Part shown: positions 1 through 7,428 of the stretch, piece by piece
Numbering within the stretch: the first letter of the stretch is position 1
Layout: each line of letters opens with the position of its first letter
Assembly: GCA_027023325.1 (NCBI GenBank)
Contig: JALVVQ010000100.1
Span: 1-14,342 of the forward strand
Length of the DNA: 14,342 nucleotides
Origin: Campylobacteraceae bacterium
GTDB taxonomy: Bacteria; Campylobacterota; Campylobacteria; Campylobacterales; Sulfurovaceae
Direction of reading: 5' to 3'
Made by a program: the position numbers and the translations under genes
The notes under the pieces: model-generated
Database searches by the model: none
What the model was told of the DNA's origin: nothing
Seen by the model: the letters and a program-made list of their open reading frames with translations, nothing else

Positions 1-2668
1 TGACGACATTGAAGGTATCATAGAATCTAAGTGCCTCTTTCAGGTCACCCTGTACCATTACTCTGGTGGCGACTTTGGCAAGGGGGACACCCGTTGCCTT
101 GCTGACAAACGGTACCGTTCGGGATGCCCTTGGGTTTACCTCGATAAGGTAGATTTCATCTTTGTGGATTGCATACTGGATATTCATAAGACCTACCACA
201 CCAAGACCCAGTGCGATCTTTGCGGTCTGCTCTTTTACCTCTTCTTGGAGTGCCATGGAGATACTGACTGGAGGTAAAGAACAGGCAGAGTCACCGGAGT
301 GAATACCGGCCTCTTCGATATGTTGCATCACTGAGCCGATATAGACATCTTTGCCATCACAGATCGCATCCACATCAAGCTCGATAGCATTGTCCAGGAA
401 CTTGTCTATCAATACCGGTGCATCATGGGAGACAGCGACAGCTTCATCCATATATTGTGTAAGATCTTCATCTGAATAGACCGTTTTCATTCCGCGCCCA
501 CCAAGGACAAAGGAGGGGCGCACAAGTACAGGATAGCCAATACGATTGGCAACCACAAGTGCCTTGTCTTTTTCAAACACGGTACCATTATCAGGCTGCT
601 TGAGCCCTAATTCATTGATAAAGGTAGAGAAGAGTTCTCTGTCCTCTGCGAGGTCAATGACTTTGGCTGTGGTGCCAGAAATCTTTGCACCAATGGCCGT
701 CAGGCTTTTGGCAAGTTTCAGGGGTGTCTGTCCGCCAAAGTGCACGATCACGCCATCTGGATTCTCGAGTTCGATCACATTTCTCACATGCTCGAAGTCG
801 ATCGGCTCAAAGTAGAGGATATCGGAAGTATCATAATCGGTAGAGACAGTCTCAGGGTTGCAGTTATACATGATGGATTTGATACCCATATCTTCCAGAG
901 CAAAGGCCGCATGCACACAACAGTAGTCAAACTCGATGCCTTGACCGATACGGTTGGGGCCGCCACCGATGACCAAGACCTTGCGGTCTTTGGAATTAGG
1001 AGTGAGGAGTGAGGAATGAGGAGTTGGTAGTTTTGTGATGTTTGTGGTCGAATAGAGGTACGGAGTCAATGCTTTGAACTCAGCAGCACAAGTATCCACT
1101 TCATTGTATTCGAGAGCTACACTCATTTTGTCTCTTGCTGTATAGATGTCATTTTCTGTAAGGCTTAGCCCCTCTTTTGCATTGATTACTTCAGCGATCA
1201 TAGCGTCGGAAAAACCTTCGGATTTGACTTGGCGGAGCCTTGTCGCATCTGAGAGCAGAGCGATATCCATCTCTTTTTCTCGGAGAGCCAACTCTTCAAG
1301 CTGGTAAAGGAACCATCTGTCTATTTTGCAAATATCAAAGATTGCATCAACGCTCATGCCGCGTCTCAGACCTTCAAATACATAGAGCATGCGGTTTTCA
1401 TTGGGGCGACGAATCTCTCTTATCAGTTCCTCTTCATCACATTTGATAGGGTTAAATCCTATGAGCCCTGTCTCTAGTGAACAGAGTGCCTTCTGGAAGG
1501 ATTCTTTAAAAGTACGACCAATACTCATCGCCTCACCTACGGATTTCATGGCAGTAGTCAATGTAGAGTTTGCAAGAGGAAACTTCTCAAAAGTAAATCT
1601 TGGAAGTTTTGTGACAATGTAGTCAATGACTGGCTCAAAGGATGCCGGAGTGCCAGTAATGTCGTTGGTGATCTCGTCAAGGGTAAATCCAACAGCCAGC
1701 AGTGTGGCTACTTTGGCAATAGGATAGCCTGTCGCTTTAGATGCAAGGGCAGAGGAGCGGCTGACTCTTGGGTTCATTTCGATGACAATCATGCGCCCTG
1801 TGTCGGGATTGATGGAAAACTGCACATTGGACCCCCCTGTATCTACCCCTATTTCACGCAAGATTTTAAAAGAAGCATCACGCATATTTTGGTACTCTTT
1901 ATCCGTGAGTGTAAGGGCAGGGGCGATAGTGATGCTGTCTCCTGTATGGGTACCCATCGGATCGAAGTTTTCGATGGAACAGACGATGATACAGTTGTCT
2001 GCTCTGTCGCGAATGACTTCCATTTCGTACTCTTTCCAACCAAGCAGAGACTCCATAATCTCAATTTCATTGATGGGCGAGGCATCGAGTCCCTCTTGGG
2101 CTAGTTTTCTAAATTCGTCTATGTTGTACGCGACACCAGAGCCACCCCCTGCCATGGTAAAGGATGCTCTGGATATCACAGGAAATCCTATCTCCTTGGC
2201 ACGGGTGAGTGCCTCTTCGAGTGTGTAGGCGTTGGCACTCTTTGGTAAGTCCATGCCGATTTTGATCATCGCTTCATTAAACAGTTGCCTGTCTTCACCT
2301 TTCTTGATAGCCTGCGGATCGGCTCCCAAGAACTTGATACCTTCTAGCATCCCGGCATCATGCATATCCATGGCTACATTCAGGGCAGTTTGTCCACCCA
2401 TTGTCGGCAAGATTGCATCTACATTCTCCTGTTTGATAATTTTAGAAATTATCTCTGGAGTGATAGGCTCGATATAGGTTCTGTCTGCAAACTCAGGATC
2501 TGTCATGATGGTTGCAGGGTTAGAATTGATCAGCACAACCCTATAACCCAGCTCTTTAAGTGTTTTGGCAGCTTGTGTACCGGAGTAGTCAAATTCACAG
2601 GCTTGTCCGATGACAATTGGACCTGATCCTATCAGTAAAATGGTTTTGATATCTTCGCGTTTTGGCAT
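1..2668 (-). CDS. carB: Carbamoyl phosphate synthase large subunit (partial, 3' end beyond window)
   Basis: CarB makes carbamoyl phosphate from bicarbonate, ammonia (supplied by CarA from glutamine) and two ATP, for pyrimidine and arginine synthesis. The frame is open from an ATG at 2668 to the window edge: 889 complete codons of the roughly 1,085 usual for the family. The N-terminal half begins MPKREDIKTILLIGSGPIVI and contains the ATP-grasp signatures EFDYSGTQAAK and NPRVSRSSALASKATGYPIA. The second synthetase half starts at about residue 565 with GGGPNRIGQGIEFDYCCVHA and has NPETVSTDYDTSD and NPRASRTVPFVSKATGVPLAK. The oligomerisation domain lies between the halves. A linker of about 12 residues (548-559, LPTPHSSLLTPNS region) is encoded by a heptanucleotide repeat, and the frame stays open through it. 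The missing part is the end of the second half and the allosteric MGS-like domain. It lies 53 bases downstream of mreC, with its own probable promoter. Identity is very secure. Confidence 0.97.
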   Translation of the reverse strand, partial: MPKREDIKTILLIGSGPIVIGQACEFDYSGTQAAKTLKELGYRVVLINSNPATIMTDPEFADRTYIEPITPEIISKIIKQENVDAILPTMGGQTALNVAMDMHDAGMLEGIKFLGADPQAIKKGEDRQLFNEAMIKIGMDLPKSANAYTLEEALTRAKEIGFPVISRASFTMAGGGSGVAYNIDEFRKLAQEGLDASPINEIEIMESLLGWKEYEMEVIRDRADNCIIVCSIENFDPMGTHTGDSITIAPALTLTDKEYQNMRDASFKILREIGVDTGGSNVQFSINPDTGRMIVIEMNPRVSRSSALASKATGYPIAKVATLLAVGFTLDEITNDITGTPASFEPVIDYIVTKLPRFTFEKFPLANSTLTTAMKSVGEAMSIGRTFKESFQKALCSLETGLIGFNPIKCDEEELIREIRRPNENRMLYVFEGLRRGMSVDAIFDICKIDRWFLYQLEELALREKEMDIALLSDATRLRQVKSEGFSDAMIAEVINAKEGLSLTENDIYTARDKMSVALEYNEVDTCAAEFKALTPYLYSTTNITKLPTPHSSLLTPNSKDRKVLVIGGGPNRIGQGIEFDYCCVHAAFALEDMGIKSIMYNCNPETVSTDYDTSDILYFEPIDFEHVRNVIELENPDGVIVHFGGQTPLKLAKSLTAIGAKISGTTAKVIDLAEDRELFSTFINELGLKQPDNGTVFEKDKALVVANRIGYPVLVRPSFVLGGRGMKTVYSDEDLTQYMDEAVAVSHDAPVLIDKFLDNAIELDVDAICDGKDVYIGSVMQHIEEAGIHSGDSACSLPPVSISMALQEEVKEQTAKIALGLGVVGLMNIQYAIHKDEIYLIEVNPRASRTVPFVSKATGVPLAKVATRVMVQGDLKEALRFYDTFNVV
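993..1027 (-). repeat. Heptanucleotide tandem repeat inside carB
   Basis: Five adjacent 7-base units on the plus strand read GAATTAG, GAGTGAG, GAGTGAG, GAATGAG and GAGTTGG. On the coding (minus) strand they give CarB residues 548-558 (P-T-P-H-S-S-L-L-T-P-N). The units are degenerate but keep the GARTNRG pattern. Thirty-five bases is not a multiple of three, so gain or loss of one unit would shift the carB frame, although the present frame is open. The repeat lies in the linker between the oligomerisation domain and the second synthetase half, where from memory the E. coli protein is about eight residues shorter. Confidence 0.8.
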
Positions 2669-2691
2669 ATGGGGAGTACCTCTAATTTTAG

Positions 2692-2708
2692 TTGTGTATT
2701 ATACACAA
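2692..2708 (-). promoter_or_regulatory. 17-bp palindrome overlapping a TATAAT box upstream of carB
   Basis: TTGTGTAT-T-ATACACAA is a perfect palindrome with 8-bp arms around one central base. It lies in the 53-base gap between the mreC stop and the carB start. On the minus strand its centre reads TATAAT, an ideal sigma70 -10 box about 30 bases before the carB ATG. No clear -35 box is seen, which is common in Campylobacterota. The overlap suggests a separately regulated carB promoter with an operator on the -10. A short hairpin is the alternative reading, but no T-run follows it. Confidence 0.5.
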
Positions 2709-2721
2709 AAGTAGTGTATTT

Positions 2722-3855
2722 TTACCTAAAGATATCCAGTGGGTTTCTTCTTTGCGGCTCCCTCTTGAGGGGCGCCTGTGTTGTCTGTGGTGGGATACGC
2801 TCTACACGGGTTTTTCGTGTATGTCGTTTTGCTTGGTTTTTTTTCTGTTTTGCTTTACGTTTTGCTTTACGTTTTGCTTTTGGTTTGTCTGGTGCAACAG
2901 GAGCGATATCGATTTTTTCTTTGGGAATTTCAAACTCGCTTAGATCCACCTCTGATTCTTTGGTTTGCAATGTTTTTGGGATGCTTATGACATTTTCTTC
3001 GGTGGTTTTCTTCGCTTGATTTTCATAAGAGTAGTTACTGTCTTCGAATGAACTATTCTGTTCATAATAAGAGGTAAGGCGTGGGGTTGTGTCGGTAATA
3101 AGGAAAAAGAAATCAGGGTGCAGTGTGTCGGAAAAAGACTTTATATAAGCTGTTTTATAGCTATTTTCCACCTTGACACTTTCGACAATGCCTACGGGAA
3201 TATTACTGAAAAATATATGGTCAAGCCCGCTGGTCTCAACTCTGTCTCCCATCTTGATATTTGCCCACTTGGGTATATACTTGATGAGCATATTTTCTTT
3301 GTCGACACCCTGCACGATGCCAGGTGTTCGATTTTTTCCAATAAAAACAGAAAATCTACATCGTGGATTAGAACTGAGATATCCGTATAGATTTCCATTT
3401 TTAAGTACAGCAGTGCCGCCTACGGTATTGTTTTGTATGAGTCCGTATACATGCTTTTCTTTGAGAACGCTTTTCTTGGGAGGCGTGAGCAGTACTTCAT
3501 TGAAGCTGTTGAGCTTTATATAGGAGATGGTGTCTACTAGGGTGATACTCTTATAGGGAAGTTTTTCCAATGAAGGAAGTTTTTTGTAAAGATTGCTGAC
3601 CTGCTGCAGATAGAGTGTCTGATCCAAAAGGTATTTTTTGAGTACCTTGTTCTCTTTGGTCAATTTCTCAATATTCTCTTTTTGGAAAATGTAGCTTTTG
3701 CTTCTGTCTTCTACCTGTTGTGTAACCTGTTTGTAAAATTGCTTGACTGGATTGATAAAAGTTAAAATGGTATTGTGGACAGTTTGGTTCTTTTGTGAGA
3801 TAATTACAAAAAGTGCCACGAGTAGAAGCAGAAAGAAGAGTACCCGTGACTTCAT
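2722..3855 (-). CDS. mreC: Rod shape-determining protein MreC with extended basic C-terminal tail
   Basis: MreC is an inner-membrane anchored periplasmic scaffold that links the MreB cytoskeleton to the elongation peptidoglycan machinery. The 377-residue product has a short cytoplasmic N-terminus (MKSR), one membrane segment at about 5-19, a coiled coil at about 45-92 (IFQKENIEKLTKENKVLKKY) and the beta domain to about 255, with the family-like stretch GDRVETSGLDHIFFSNIPVG at 203-222. It follows mreB by 8 bases. About 120 residues follow the beta domain: an acidic and serine-rich stretch, then a strongly basic run (326-350) built on a KAKR repeat, then a Pro/Arg-rich end (LDIFR). This tail makes it longer than the core family and is predicted to be disordered and periplasmic. 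The mreC call is secure from core features plus position; the tail function is unknown. Confidence 0.95.
   Translation of the reverse strand: MKSRVLFFLLLLVALFVIISQKNQTVHNTILTFINPVKQFYKQVTQQVEDRSKSYIFQKENIEKLTKENKVLKKYLLDQTLYLQQVSNLYKKLPSLEKLPYKSITLVDTISYIKLNSFNEVLLTPPKKSVLKEKHVYGLIQNNTVGGTAVLKNGNLYGYLSSNPRCRFSVFIGKNRTPGIVQGVDKENMLIKYIPKWANIKMGDRVETSGLDHIFFSNIPVGIVESVKVENSYKTAYIKSFSDTLHPDFFFLITDTTPRLTSYYEQNSSFEDSNYSYENQAKKTTEENVISIPKTLQTKESEVDLSEFEIPKEKIDIAPVAPDKPKAKRKAKRKAKQKKNQAKRHTRKTRVERIPPQTTQAPLKREPQRRNPLDIFR
2847..2882 (-). repeat. 12-bp tandem repeat encoding KAKR units in MreC tail
   Basis: Two identical 12-base units (GTTTTGCTTTAC on the plus strand) and a third matching 10 of 12 lie head to tail. 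On the coding strand each unit gives Lys-Ala-Lys-Arg; the third gives Lys-Ala-Lys-Gln. The unit is a multiple of three, so copy-number change alters tail length and charge without shifting the frame. It maps to MreC residues 326-337. Confidence 0.85.
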
Positions 3856-3863
3856 GATGGAGG

Positions 3864-4901
3864 TTACTCCTCAAAGGTGGTCTGTTGTAGAAGATCAAGT
3901 TCGTCTAGCACTTTTCCTGTGCCTTTGGCGACTGCCAAGAGGGGATCTTCCGCTATATACACAGGCAGCTTGACTGCGTCAGATAGATATTTGTCTAGTC
4001 CTCTGATCAGTGCGCCACCGCCAGTGAGGACAATACCATTTTCGACGATATCTCCTGCCAGATCCGGTGGTGTCTCCTCTAATACGGATTTGAGTGCCTC
4101 GGAAATCTGTCTGAGTGGCTCCGTCATGGCTTCTCTGATATGTTCGCTGGTAATCTCTATAGAGGTAAGTATGCCTTCTACCTGATCGCGACCACGAACG
4201 ATGGTGATCAGATCTTCATCGAGCTTGATTGCTGTACCAATCTTTATCTTGAGCTCTTCGGCAACTCTGTCACCAATCAAGAGGTTGAATTTTCGTTTGA
4301 CATAGTCGGTAATGGCAGCATCTAGCTTGTCACCTGCGACTCTGAGAGACTTGCTGAGTACCAGTCCACCCAGTGAGATGACACCGATCTCTGTGGTACC
4401 TCCACCGATATCGACAACTAAGTTGCCATTAGGGTCTTTGACTGGAAGCCCTGCACCAATAGCTGCTGCCATAGGCTCTTCTATCAGATAGACAAATCTG
4501 GCTCCGGCATTTAAGGCAGAATCTCTGACAGCCTTTCGCTCAACCTGTGTCAATCCATAGGGTACGCAGATAATGATACGAGGAGAAGAGACACCTCGAC
4601 CATGTACTTTCTTGATAAAGTACTTGATCATCAGTTCTGTGGTTCTGAAATCAGCAATGACACCGTCTTTCATGGGTCTGATTGCTTTGATGTTGCCCGG
4701 TGTTTTTCCCACCATGTCTTTGGCTTCCTGCCCTACAGCAAGAATAGTTTCCTGTCCATGCTTATTGACCTGTATTGCCACCACGGAAGGCTCATTGATA
4801 CTGATTCCTTGTCCTTTGATAAGCACCAGCGTATTAGCCGTCCCCAAATCTATTGCCAAATCCTTGGAAAAAGAGCCGAACAGTCTTTTTAATAATCCCA
4901 T
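3864..4901 (-). CDS. mreB: Rod shape-determining protein MreB (bacterial actin)
   Basis: MreB is an actin-like ATPase that polymerises under the inner membrane and directs sidewall peptidoglycan synthesis. The 345-residue product has the family's usual length. It shows phosphate-1 motif DLGTANTLV (18-26), phosphate-2 motif VVDIGGGTTEIGV (162-174), adenosine motif VLTGGGALIRGL (291-302) and the MreB stretch IGTAIKLDED. An amphipathic N-terminus (MGLLKRLFGSFSKD) fits membrane binding. The ATG at 4901 follows AAGGAAAA with normal spacing and lies 15 bases past the clpX stop. mreC follows after 8 bases, so the two are surely cotranscribed. No key residue appears missing. Confidence 0.98.
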   Translation of the reverse strand: MGLLKRLFGSFSKDLAIDLGTANTLVLIKGQGISINEPSVVAIQVNKHGQETILAVGQEAKDMVGKTPGNIKAIRPMKDGVIADFRTTELMIKYFIKKVHGRGVSSPRIIICVPYGLTQVERKAVRDSALNAGARFVYLIEEPMAAAIGAGLPVKDPNGNLVVDIGGGTTEIGVISLGGLVLSKSLRVAGDKLDAAITDYVKRKFNLLIGDRVAEELKIKIGTAIKLDEDLITIVRGRDQVEGILTSIEITSEHIREAMTEPLRQISEALKSVLEETPPDLAGDIVENGIVLTGGGALIRGLDKYLSDAVKLPVYIAEDPLLAVAKGTGKVLDELDLLQQTTFEE

Positions 4902-4916
4902 AGTTGTTTTCCTTCT

Positions 4917-6131
4917 TTATGCACTTTTTTTATTTTTTAGATAGAGTGGCTCTGTACCTTTGCTGACCACATCGGAAGTGATGACTATTTCATACCCCTC
5001 CAGCTCTGGCAAAGAGTACATTATATCCAAAAGTATCTCTTCCATAATTGAACGTAAGCCTCTGGCACCTGTTTTTCTGTCAATTGCTTTTTGTGCAATG
5101 AGAGAGAGCGCCTCCTCCTCAAAGGTTAAGGTGGCATTATCAAGTGCAAAGAGTTTTTGGTACTGTTTAAGAATTGAGTTTTTGGGTTCAGTCAAGATGC
5201 GTACCATATCCTCTTTGGTGATTTGACTCAATGTAGCAAAGACATGTAGTCTTCCGATGAGTTCAGGAATAAGCCCAAAATGCACCAAGTCATCTGGTTC
5301 GACTTGGTGAACGAGATTTTGCTCTTCACGCTTGCTTCGCTTCTTCTGACCAAAGCCCATGGTATTATCGCCAAGTCTTCGTTTGATGATATCTTCCAAT
5401 CCGTCAAAGGCACCACCACAGATAAAGAGGATATTGGTCGTATCAATTTGAATAAACTCTTGGTTGGGATGTTTTCTTCCTCCTTTGGGTGGGATATTGA
5501 CCAAAGAACCTTCGATGAGTTTGAGGAGTGCCTGCTGTACACCTTCGCCAGAGACATCTCGTGTGATAGAGCGATTCTCTCCCATTCTGGCAACCTTGTC
5601 TACTTCATCGATAAAGACGATACCCTTTTCAGCTCTCTTGACATCATCATCGGCAGCTTGTAGTAGTTTGGTCAGAATATTTTCCACATCCTCCCCAACA
5701 TAGCCTGCTTCAGTAAGATTGGTTGCGTCCGCAATCGCAATAGGCACATCCAAAAATCTGGCGATGGTTTGTGCCAGTAGGGTTTTCCCGCTTCCTGTGG
5801 GTCCAATAAGTAGAATATTAGACTTTGCAATTTCTACATCATTGTCTGCTTCATCCTTGAAGAGTCTTTTGTAGTGGTTGTAGACAGCGACAGCGAGTGT
5901 CTTTTTTGCCTCATCCTGTCCAATCACATACTGATTGAGTTTTTCATTGATCTCTTTTGGTAGAAGCAAATTAGGGCTGAAGTCACTATTTATCTCCTGC
6001 TCCTCTTCGCCAAAGAGTATCTTGTAGGCAGAGACCACACAGTTAGAGCAGATATAGGCATCACTGCCGGCGATGAGGGGATTGTCCGCATTTTCCGGAC
6101 TTTGACAGAAGCTGCATTTTTTACTTGGCAT
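4917..6131 (-). CDS. clpX: ATP-dependent Clp protease ATP-binding subunit ClpX
   Basis: ClpX is a hexameric AAA+ unfoldase that recognises tagged proteins and feeds them to ClpP. The chosen ATG at 6131 gives 404 residues and begins MPSKKCSFCQ. It supplies the complete zinc-binding domain (C6, C9, C28, C31) and follows AAAGGAAAA. Other motifs are Walker A GPTGSGKT (110-117), pore loop GYVGED (143-148), Walker B IVFIDE (171-176), RKH loop (219-221), a ClpP-docking loop reading MGFGQ (258-262) where IGF is usual, and sensor-2 GAR (355-357). The frame is open further upstream to 6419, but that part overlaps lpxA and encodes nothing ClpX-like. The start overlaps the lpxA end by 11 bases, suggesting translational coupling. 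clpP is not in the window. Confidence 0.97.
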   Translation of the reverse strand: MPSKKCSFCQSPENADNPLIAGSDAYICSNCVVSAYKILFGEEEQEINSDFSPNLLLPKEINEKLNQYVIGQDEAKKTLAVAVYNHYKRLFKDEADNDVEIAKSNILLIGPTGSGKTLLAQTIARFLDVPIAIADATNLTEAGYVGEDVENILTKLLQAADDDVKRAEKGIVFIDEVDKVARMGENRSITRDVSGEGVQQALLKLIEGSLVNIPPKGGRKHPNQEFIQIDTTNILFICGGAFDGLEDIIKRRLGDNTMGFGQKKRSKREEQNLVHQVEPDDLVHFGLIPELIGRLHVFATLSQITKEDMVRILTEPKNSILKQYQKLFALDNATLTFEEEALSLIAQKAIDRKTGARGLRSIMEEILLDIMYSLPELEGYEIVITSDVVSKGTEPLYLKNKKSA

Positions 6132-6909
6132 TGTTTTTCCTTTTGAAAGGGATTCCTCGTTTGGAATCCGCAATAAATCTATAAAGTATTTTACATACAG
6201 TAGGCTGTTGGATCTGCAGCGCGCTGAGTGCTTGTTCTTTGGGTGATGCATTTGTGAAAAGCTGTATATAGGCCTTTTTGATATCAGTGACCTCTTCAGC
6301 GGAAAGATATTTATCCAGAGATGCTTGGTGAAGCCCGGTAATCTTGGCACGGTTACCTTCGGCAGTGCAATAGGGGGGAAGATCCTGAGTAAGTGCCGCG
6401 CCATCTGCAAGAGAGGCAAAGTTGCCGATTTCTACAAATTGATGTACGGCTGCATCTTTTCCAAAAATGACATGTTCTCCAACGATCACATGACCACCTA
6501 GTGCAGCATCCTCTTGCATGACACAATGGTTTGCCATCTGGACATCGTGTCCGATATGTATGCCGTCTTCTAACTGATTATTGTCACCCACTGTTGTTGT
6601 TAGACCACCGTGCTCTGTGCCTGCAGTGATAAAAGTATGGCTACCGATGCGGTTATTGTCTCCAATGAGAAGTCCTACTTTGTCAGAATTTGTCCTAATG
6701 TCTTGTGGTGCTGTTCCCAAGACACTATGGGTATCAATACTATTATTGTCTCCGATAGTGGTATTGCCATCTAGTATCACATGGGAACCAATAATATTGT
6801 TTTTGCCTATTACGACATGCTTTCCTATAAAACAATAGTCTCCTATGGTGCTTCCTTCACCGATGGTGGCACCCGCCTCAATAATGGCTTTACTTTCAAT
6901 CATATTCAA
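6121..6909 (-). CDS. lpxA: Acyl-ACP--UDP-N-acetylglucosamine O-acyltransferase (divergent LpxA)
   Basis: LpxA performs the first step of lipid A synthesis, moving a 3-hydroxyacyl chain from ACP to UDP-GlcNAc (or its 3-amino analogue in some lineages). The 262-residue protein is a left-handed beta-helix of hexapeptide repeats (IGEGSTIGDYCFIGKHVVIG...), then an alpha-helical C-terminus ending RGIPFKRKNNAK, much like Campylobacter LpxA as I recall it. Histidines expected at the active site are present: H118 and H121 (HIGHD; H121 aligns with E. coli catalytic His125), H140 (GGH) and H156 (VHQF). Divergence: E. coli His99 aligns with T95, the usual NNATLAGH is EDAALGGH, and the paired arginines contacting UDP (E. 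coli 204/205) are replaced around SLDK (197-200). The start is TTG at 6909, 9 bases after AGG; ATG at 6903 gives 260 residues. It lies between fabZ and clpX as expected for lpxA. Confidence 0.88.
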   Translation of the reverse strand: MNMIESKAIIEAGATIGEGSTIGDYCFIGKHVVIGKNNIIGSHVILDGNTTIGDNNSIDTHSVLGTAPQDIRTNSDKVGLLIGDNNRIGSHTFITAGTEHGGLTTTVGDNNQLEDGIHIGHDVQMANHCVMQEDAALGGHVIVGEHVIFGKDAAVHQFVEIGNFASLADGAALTQDLPPYCTAEGNRAKITGLHQASLDKYLSAEEVTDIKKAYIQLFTNASPKEQALSALQIQQPTVCKILYRFIADSKRGIPFKRKNNAK

Positions 6910-6922
6910 GCTATCTGACCTA

Positions 6923-7372
6923 CTATTTGTCTACAATCATGGCTTTAAGTTCCGCCTCAGCTACCAGCTTCTCGTCCACATATGCTTTGGCAGCAAGCTG
7001 CCAGATAGCACCTCTATGTTTGAGCACCGTGATGCGATAGATGAGTTGATCCCCTGGTGTGACAGGTGCACGAAATTTTGCCTTGTCTATACTCATGAAA
7101 TAAACCACTTTATCCTCTGCGTTCACGGCATCCGCTTCGCTAAGGCTTTTGAATGCCAAGATGCCGCCTGCCTGTGCCATTCCTTCGATAATCATGACAC
7201 CTGGATAGATAGGGTGATCGGGAAAATGCCCCTGAAAGACTGGTTCAGAGATAGAGACATTTTTGTACCCTTCTATAAAAGTCGCTTTATCTATCTTGGT
7301 AACACGGTCGACGAGTAGAAAAGGGTATCTATGTGGAAGAATCCTCTGGATATCCATGACGGTAAGGGGCAT
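6923..7372 (-). CDS. fabZ: 3-hydroxyacyl-[acyl-carrier-protein] dehydratase FabZ
   Basis: FabZ removes water from 3-hydroxyacyl-ACP in fatty acid elongation and competes with LpxA for 3-hydroxyacyl-ACP, which explains the neighbourhood. The 149-residue product has the usual size and hot-dog fold signatures: ILPHRYPFLLVDRV (11-24) and FQGHFPDHPIYPGVMIIEGM (46-65), with catalytic H49 and E63. The ATG at 7372 follows AAAGG with 7 bases between. lpxA begins 13 bases past its stop. A possible -10 box lies in the 56-base gap behind it. No anomaly seen. Confidence 0.98.
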   Translation of the reverse strand: MPLTVMDIQRILPHRYPFLLVDRVTKIDKATFIEGYKNVSISEPVFQGHFPDHPIYPGVMIIEGMAQAGGILAFKSLSEADAVNAEDKVVYFMSIDKAKFRAPVTPGDQLIYRITVLKHRGAIWQLAAKAYVDEKLVAEAELKAMIVDK

Positions 7373-7399
7373 GATTTCGCCTTTCTGTTTTTGATTGAT

Positions 7400-7405
7400 A
7401 TTTTA
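7400..7405 (-). promoter_or_regulatory. Possible -10 box for fabZ operon
   Basis: TAAAAT on the minus strand lies about 28 bases before the fabZ ATG, in the AT-rich 56-base gap behind queH. There is no clear -35 box. It would allow the fabZ-lpxA-clpX-mreBC group to be transcribed apart from queH. The call rests on one hexamer only. Confidence 0.35.
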
Positions 7406-7428
7406 TCCAAAAGTATGTAAATCTATGG

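Noticed and set aside
993..1027. carB frameshift or CRISPR-like array at the short repeat
   Set aside because: The carB frame reads through it from conserved sequence on both sides. The units are 7 bases with no spacers, so it is not CRISPR.
1782..2228. 148-codon plus-strand open frame opposite carB
   Set aside because: It is a shadow of carB; the translation is serine-rich and without motifs, and the carB frame is intact.
6132..6419. N-terminal extension of the clpX frame by about 96 codons
   Set aside because: It lies inside lpxA on the same strand, lacks ClpX features, and the zinc-binding domain and ribosome binding site define the start at 6131.
6845..7318. 157-codon plus-strand open frame across lpxA and fabZ
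   Set aside because: It is antisense to two well-defined genes and lacks any domain.
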